From: Apodemus sylvaticus
Lineage: Eukaryota > Chordata > Mammalia > Rodentia > Muridae
Direction: 5' to 3'
NCBI RefSeq assembly: GCF_947179515.1
Contig: NC_067478.1
Location: 25,970,266 to 26,034,265 of the forward strand
DNA length: 64,000 nucleotides
Part shown: positions 57,791 to 64,000 of the stretch, in pieces
Layout of the letters: every line of letters starts with the position of its first letter
Position numbering within the stretch: position 1 is the stretch's first letter
Notes under the pieces: model-generated
Seen by the model: only the letters and a program-made list of their open reading frames with translations
What the model was told of the DNA's origin: nothing
The model's database searches: none
Program-made: the position numbers and the translations under genes

Positions 57791-60700
57791 ATTCTGCTGC
57801 CCCTGTTTTGATGAAAATGCTCATCTCCTTCCTATTTCCCCTTCTAGACTATACCTAGACATCCTTTCACCCCTTCTGACTTCCCTAAGACATCTGTGTG
57901 GAGTCATTTGGCATAGTCCCTTGCTATAGTAGCCTCATAGCTTGGATGTATATTTATATATTCATTTTTGTTTCAGTTGCAAACACATACCTAAAGGTAC
58001 ATGTAGTCTCAATGACTAGCTATGCATATACCCCACTTCTGCTCCAATGATATCTTTCTATTTCCTCTGCTAGAATAAGTATTGCCTATCTCTGGGCATG
58101 TTAAAATCTGTTATGTCTTAGCTGAATTGTTAATTTCCTCATGGTAGATCTTTTGACCACTGGCTGTTGGAGAAGGATATTTTTTAGAAGCATTGAAGTT
58201 TCTTGGACTCCTTAGTCATGGCATTGGCACATGTTCATTTGATTTTCTTAAGGATTTCAACATTTCATGACCCCTTCTCAAGTTTGTAACTACAGTTCAG
58301 AGCAATCTAATGTGGGTGCCAGTTTGTACTCCGCATTTGACATAGACAGGGAACGATGGTACTACATGATGAATTTGTTTCAAACCAGTGGCAAGATAGC
58401 TGGATGAATTAATGTAAATTCAAGGATGCTCAGATCATGAAATGTTAGCCGAAAGCTAGGCTTTCCCAGGCAGTAACTTCTGGCCGTTTATAAATATCCA
58501 GATGTTTTCTGTATGCATTTTTTCCTCTGCAAACCATTACCTGTTCTTTGTACCTCTGGTCTTCCATTACCCTGGCACCTTTATTCATGAGTATACACAC
58601 TGAACCTGCTGCTTGTCCTGAGTGGTGCATATGGAGTTTGTGTTCTTCGTGAAGGACTTTTGTCCACTGGCTTGTTGTCTCTTTTAGCCCAGGAATATAA
58701 CATGGTTCTTGTAGTGACACTGCCCATGAGGTATTTGTGGACTGGACACAGTCATGGACAATAAAGAGAAAGAGAATATTATAATTATAACCATGTACCC
58801 TAAGCTTAGCAAAAAAAGATATATCATTTCCTCTATCTTTCCTTTTTTAAGTAATTCACTCTGATCTTCTGCCTCTATTCAATAGGTATCAAAGATGAAC
58901 TCATACTTATATTTTTGTGTGACATATAAACTAGATATGAGTGGGAGTCATTCTTCACTGCTTCCAGCAGCCTTGTAGGATAGAAGGGTAATAAGTTCTC
59001 TTGATATTGGAAATATAGATACTTCATGACACTATTCAATTCCAGATGAATGACAGGTCACATCCGAGTGAACCAGGATACCAGCTTTCTCTTTGTCTGA
59101 CTTATGGCAAATTTAACACATGCTCTTCCCTCACCTGCCCTCCTGGGATGCAGTAGCACATGTTTACAATGTCAATATCTCTTGAAAGAGAGGCGGGTAC
59201 TTGGGAACAAAATTGAGGGTGTGCCCATTCTAAATGAGTACATATTTATCAGCATCAGCAAGTAGACAAAGTACTAGGAAGGGTATGGAGAGATTGGGTT
59301 GTTTTCTGGCAGAGCGCCTAACTAGCTCTTTGAGTTCTGATAAATCATTTATCCTGCAGGTTTTTTACTAAGGTGAGATACAGAGGTATGTATGGAAATA
59401 TATGGATTCATATGTGTTGCAGCTGCCTGACAAAAATACAATTTCTTGTAGTAGTATATGTCTATTTACATTTATACATATAATAAGCATGTGATACATG
59501 TGTATATAACATGTATTTCTTTTAGTGCCTATGTGTGCTGAAAACCAAGTCTTCAGGTGTAATGTATAGTACAAGACACACTGGTATAGGATACTGCCTA
59601 CTGCTGAATTTGAGCAAATCCTAAGACCACATGTTCTCAGAGCTTGAGGGGGAAAGTAAAGATATTTTTCTGAGAATCTGCCTGAAACTACTTTTCAGCA
59701 TCAGCAACAGGCATTTTTTTTACTCCTGTTTCTCACTGGCAGGGAATGCAGCTCCCCCTGAGAAATCTCACTTACTTTGAATTGGAACTCAGCCAACTCG
59801 TGTGGGTGTATGTGTAAGTGTGGATGCGCGCACCTGCGTGCAAGCTTGTGTCTATAGAAATAAATGGAGTGCATATGATCCATGAATTTTGTTCCCAACA
59901 TTCACAACTGCATCTCCTGTTTGCCACTGCAACATTTTCAAAGAGAAGTAGAACTTTCCTTGGCTTGTCAGATACTTACTTTGGATTCTTGCGGCTTCTC
60001 TTCACCGGTACAGTTGAGGGTTGATTTTGTTTGAAGATGTATGCATTATTCACCCAGGGTCTCTGTAGAGACTTATCCTCTGCCTTAGAAGAGACATCAA
60101 CAAACATATGGATATCATTGCTACTGCTTTGTTGGGCTGAAAGATGGTAAGTTGGACTGTTTTGTTCTCTTTACAACAAGGAGTTCTTTCAACTGGGAAG
60201 CCTCACTGCCTCTCAGAGATACTCACTGGCCATGCTTAAGTTCTTCCTTTCTTTGGTCATGTGTGCATGAATCTGTGGATATAAACTGATTTTTTTTAGC
60301 CACACAAGGGCTATTGCTTTGAATGTTCTGCTCTCAATTCTACTCTCATGGGATTGGTAGAGCAGAGAGGGGCCCATTAGATAGTAGATACTTCTCTTGA
60401 AACTCCAGTTTATCTGTAGGCAACTTGATATATCCAGAGAGCAGATACAACTTCCTATCTATAGCATGGTGCTGGAATTTATTGGTGAGATTCCATGTCT
60501 TTTTTTATCCACCAGTTCTATCAGTGGCTCTGCTGCTTCTCATGTCTCTGTCTCCATGGCTGCCCCCAGGGTATTGTACAAGCCCCAGGAAATACATGCA
60601 GCCAAGGTATGCCAAAAGACTGAAACTTGAACCCTAAAGACTTCTGGGGAGGTGTAGCTTTGTAGACCTTTGGACTAGGATAGCATGTGTGATGGAATAG

Positions 60701-61157
60701 TGTGTTTGGGAATGGTGTTTTGGCTCTTCATGCAAGCACAGAGTCAACTTTGTTGCCCAGCATCAACTAAAGTACGGATCACTTGAGACAACGCAGATGA
60801 ATAATCTCCAGATGGAGATTTGGCTCATTACTGACAAGTGTAAAGTTTGTTTTTTGTTTTTGTTTTTGTTTTTGTTTTTTTTAACAAATTTACCTTGAGG
60901 TTTCTTATCCACCTAATTTATAGGAATATCACAACCCATTATTATCTTATGGACATTTGGATATATTCTGGTGATACAAACAGAAAAGAGGTCCTCTCAG
61001 CTGTGATAATGCCAAAGGATAAGTGTGTAACCTCTTAATTTCTATCTTGAAAAGAATGTGGATATTTTGTGTCAGTTCAGTGACCATGTTAATCAGCAAT
61101 GTTAGTGATGAGACAGGCATAGTAGAGTGATCTCAGTGCATGCGGCTGTACATAGGT
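57791..61157. other. Unassigned DNA, about 3.4 kb
   Basis: A faint B1-like stretch lies at 59146-59225 (GGGATGCAGTAGCACATG, AAGAGAGGCGGG) and a faint MIR core at 59310-59380. A TTTTTG repeat occupies 60847-60880. Purine-pyrimidine alternation (GATGCGCGCACCTGCGTG) occurs at about 59823. Nothing else was recognised. Confidence 0.4.
60847..60880. repeat. (TTTTTG)n short tandem repeat
   Basis: Four to five tandem units of TTTTTG end in a T8 run. Confidence 0.92.
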
Positions 61158-61280
61158 CACAGGCTTTGCAGCCAGAATTCATCAAGTCAAGTCTACATCT
61201 TAGACTTTCCATGGTACTCACAGAAAAACCATTTCAGCCTTCTGTGTCTCTCTTCACCTTTATAGTGACAGCGTCCACCC
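61158..61280 (+). repeat. MIR SINE
   Basis: AGGCTTTGCAGCCAGAATTC, TCAAGTCTACATCTTAG and CAGCCTTCTGTGTCTCTC follow the MIR 5' half. Confidence 0.55.
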
Positions 61281-61794
61281 GGAGTGCTTTGGTTTTTATT
61301 GCCTGAACCATCCAATGCATGTTATCCACATGAATTGTAGCCTACGCATTGGAATGAAATATGAATTCTCATTGCTACTGTAACTAATCATCAATGCATA
61401 CCTCTGGCCTTCAGGCCAATGAAGTTGTTAAAACTCATCTCATATATCTCTCAGTGTTAAGTTCATTGGGATCCTAGGGCTTACTAGGTTGTTCTCTAGG
61501 TGCCTGTAAACCATCTCTTTAAGGTGTTTGCTACAGTTTCCTTTGGTGCCCCTGAAATTTAATGGTTGTGTATTCTTGGAGTCATGCTTTTTAAATGCTT
61601 CAAAATTAATGTTTCTACTGCTGCCTTGATCACAAGATGCCACTCTTATTCTGTCATTCCACAGCTAACCTGGGACCACATTCAAGTGTGTTAAATATGA
61701 CACACACACCCCTAAGAGCTTCTAATTCATTGCTTCACTCTTGAAATAGCCTTCCCCCACCTCCACCCCTAGACTGTCACTGGGGTTATCTGGA

Positions 61795-61900
61795 TCTTTA
61801 CAAATAAGAGAATTTAAGTTTGAAGAAGTTAAATCTGTTGCCAGAGGTTACTCAGCTGCCCAATGGAAGAGCCTGAATTTGAACTCAGGACATAACCTAC
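61795..61900 (-). repeat. MIR SINE, clear
   Basis: ACAAATAAGAGAATTTAAG, GTTGCCAGAGGTTACTCAGC and CTGAATTTGAACTCAGGAC are the inverted MIR core and 5' part in order. Confidence 0.75.
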
Positions 61901-62226
61901 CTGAAAAGGTAATTTGAAGTTCTTAAATGAGAAGGAGGAGAGTGACAGCTGATGTCTAAAACAGGATGAAGTTGCAGCTGGGCAGGGTCTAGATTAAATA
62001 GTAGCATCTTAGGTGTACAAAGACTGGCTGTGCCATGTGTCTATTCAGATTTTACAGAATTTAAGTATCAAGTAGGAGCAAAAGTATGGCCCTGCCTTAG
62101 CTTTCTTCATTAGATAATGAAATAGACTAGGGCAGAACTTATCAATACAAGATAAGGTGCACTGGCTGATTAAAAAGACTATGTAGGTTTCACATTGAAT
62201 TTGTGAATTTAAGGTTCTACCTAAGG

Positions 62227-62467
62227 GTCCTGGGGAGATAGTTCAGATGGCATTTGCTTACTGTGCAAGCAGGAAGAACCAAATTTGGCCCTAAGAACCC
62301 ATGAGAAGTTGAACGTAACAGTAATTCCAATGCTAAGAAAGTAGGCAGCTAGGTCCTTGGGAGTCCCTGGCCAGCAGCTTGAAGCTTACCCTTTTCTGTG
62401 ACCTCCAAGACAATAAGAGACATTGCCTCAAAAATCAAGATGGATGGCACCTAAGAAGAAAACTCTG
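62227..62467 (+). mobile_element. B4-type SINE (ID plus B1 composite)
   Basis: CTGGGGAGATAGTTCAGATG and TTACTGTGCAAGCAGGAAG (ID-like part) are followed by a worn B1 part, TGGCCAGCAGCTTGAAGC, GAGACATTGCCTCAAAAATC and ATGGATGGCACCTAAGAAG. The element runs directly into a CA repeat, as is common for B4 tails. Confidence 0.75.
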
Positions 62468-62476
62468 GCACACACA

Positions 62477-62525
<49 letters not shown>

Positions 62526-62546
62526 GCACGCACGCACACACACACA
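62468..62546. repeat. (CA)n microsatellite with (CGCA) block
   Basis: CA units contain one TA interruption and a four-unit CGCA/CGCACGCA block at 62521-62536. It probably expanded from the SINE tail. Confidence 0.97.
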
Positions 62547-63775
62547 AGGGTAAATGAACATTTGGCATATAAAGGTATAGTTTTTACTTTTCAGTGAATT
62601 TCTCTAGAGATAATCACATTCTTACATCAAAATATCAAAAGCATACCACTGATGGATTCTAAGAGGAGATGGGTTTGCCATCCCCAAATAAAGAAATCTG
62701 TGACCTGGGAAGGAGTTTGGGGCAGAGGAAGCAGTGTGTAACAAAGCAATGGGAGATGCAAGCATGTGGAAAGTCCAGGATAAGTTAAGAGGTTAGTATG
62801 ATTTTAATGTAAATTACAATGGAGCCAGTTTAATGGAGACAGGATGTCTATCCCCATAGGTCCTGTTGTGCAGGGCCAGGGATGAGGACAACGAGGAGTT
62901 TGGAGCACCTATTTCTATTGCTGGACAAAAGCCTTAGAGCAGGAGAATGCCCCTTATTATGCCATGACCTCTCTAACACACTGGTGTCTTTGGAGGCCCA
63001 TTATCCTCCCTCATAAGAAATAAAGATGCAAACATGATCTTTAAAATGTAAAATAAGATTTAGGACACCTTTTTTAAAGAGAAGAGATGGTATTGTCATA
63101 AAACCTTCTGTCCCATAGGCAACATTTTCTATTAACAGTGGAAGATTTAACAGATGTCCATTATCTGGGAATGGGATTTGTTCTGATAATGGCCAGTCAA
63201 TGAGTTCCAGACACAGTTTGTAATCCAGAGTCTCCTTTATTCTTGGACAGAGCACATAAATCAAGGTTGACTTTTATGTGACACCTGGACACACCATAAC
63301 TTGTTAGCAGAGACTTATTTTTTTTTCTGCAAGTCTTTTATTTTCAATATAGAATTCAACTGAGCCACAGTCTCCTACGCCCTTCCACAGTCATGGCCAC
63401 CATGTTACAATATCATTTAAGGTCATAGGAGCTAACCTTCACAGAACTGTAACTGCAAAATACAAAGAAAGTCTGCTCTTTGTGGCAGCTGTCAGTCCCA
63501 TATTTGTCCCTCCTCTTGATCCTGTGAATTCCCTTATCACAGGCTTTTTGACATTCCCAGATGATCTCCGAGACCTAAGGTGACTTAGTCTGCACATGGA
63601 TATGGTGGAAGCCAGCACGTCCCCAGTCTCACCTTGGGCCCATGTGAGGGATCTTTATAGCAGTGGAATACTGAGTTGATATCTGCACATAAGATTTCAT
63701 CAGCCTGTCCCATTCTCTTACTTTCTTGCTCTTTCTTGTTTGTCTAAGCTTCCTGAAAATCAGTGTGTTTGCTTG
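62547..63775. other. Unassigned DNA
   Basis: No gene or repeat was recognised; the 87-residue antisense frame at 63001-63264 shows no domain. Confidence 0.4.
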
Positions 63776-63987
63776 CAAAAGTTCTTAGCCTTTGGGTCGT
63801 GTCTCCTGGCCAGGGGTTGGGGGTAGGGAGTGTGTCACAGTCAAATATTCTCCATATCAGATATTCATAACAGTATCAAAATCACAGTTATGAAATAGCA
63901 ACCAAATAATTTATGGCTTGGGGTTGCCATAGCATGAGGAAATGTTGTATCAAAGGGCTTTAGCATTAGGAAGGCTGAGAACCACTG
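63776..63987. mobile_element. URR1-type hAT DNA transposon, second copy
   Basis: The right end GAAGGCTGAGAACCACTG is an almost intact terminal inverted repeat; the left end CAAAAGTTCTTAGCC is worn. TTCATAACAGTATCAAAATC and ACAGTTATGAAATAGCAACC are internal landmarks. It is nonautonomous, about 212 bp, and in the opposite orientation to the copy at 55.5 kb. The left inner part has a G-rich divergence near 63811-63835. Confidence 0.88.
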
Positions 63988-64000
63988 GCTTTTCATGCTG

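Noticed and set aside
57519..57929. 136-residue plus-strand open frame
   Set aside because: It is antisense to a LINE-1 3' untranslated region.

Overview
The window reads as nuclear DNA of a muroid rodent (mouse/rat group), most probably intronic or intergenic. The evidence is a B2 SINE, a B1 SINE, two B4-type SINEs, Lx-like rodent LINE-1 3' ends, MaLR-type solo LTRs, two hAT copies of the rodent URR1 type, and many long dinucleotide microsatellites on an AT-leaning, CpG-poor background. I found no convincing protein-coding exon, tRNA, rRNA, snRNA, CRISPR array or bacterial or phage feature. Every longer open frame lies in a microsatellite, runs antisense through a LINE-1, or resembles no protein I recognise. 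Mouse and rat cannot be told apart with confidence; no clear ID element was seen.

Layout. 1-6.4 kb: a near-perfect hairpin, a MaLR-type LTR, several worn MIRs, and a LINE-1 3' end split by a solo LTR with a 5-bp target duplication. 6.4-9.8 kb: the largest element, a 3-kb 5'-truncated antisense LINE-1 with a mutated reverse-transcriptase motif, followed by another MaLR-type LTR. 12.9-13.5 kb: a CpG-richer block, possibly an unassigned LTR, with a promoter-like GC-box/CCAAT/TATA-like arrangement. 15.1-16.0 kb: a 477-bp pyrimidine tract and a CT repeat. 17.5-21.4 kb: old LINE-1 pieces in both orientations. 23-31 kb: microsatellites, a G-quadruplex motif, a 22-bp minisatellite, otherwise mostly unique sequence. 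31-38 kb: MIRs and one old LINE-1. 39-44 kb: the SINE cluster (B2, B1, B4) with a MaLR-type LTR. 46.5-47 kb: a probable retrocopy ending in A33. 48-54 kb: a TG/CA inverted repeat, an old LINE-1, L2 and MIR. 54.6-58 kb: two more Lx-like LINE-1 3' ends with a URR1 element. 61-64 kb: MIRs, a B4 with a CA repeat, and a second URR1 in the opposite orientation at the edge.

No genes work together here. The main pattern is that eight of the nine better-supported LINE-1 segments lie on the minus strand, as expected inside an intron of a plus-strand gene. No new biological system is evident. The observations most worth checking are the hairpin at 777-817, the promoter-like block at 13.37-13.42 kb, the tailed retrocopy at 46.6-47.0 kb and the possible inverted LINE-1 at 17.5-18.9 kb. 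Family names and boundaries rest on remembered consensus patterns, not on a database search; edges are good to roughly 10-50 bases unless exact motifs are cited.
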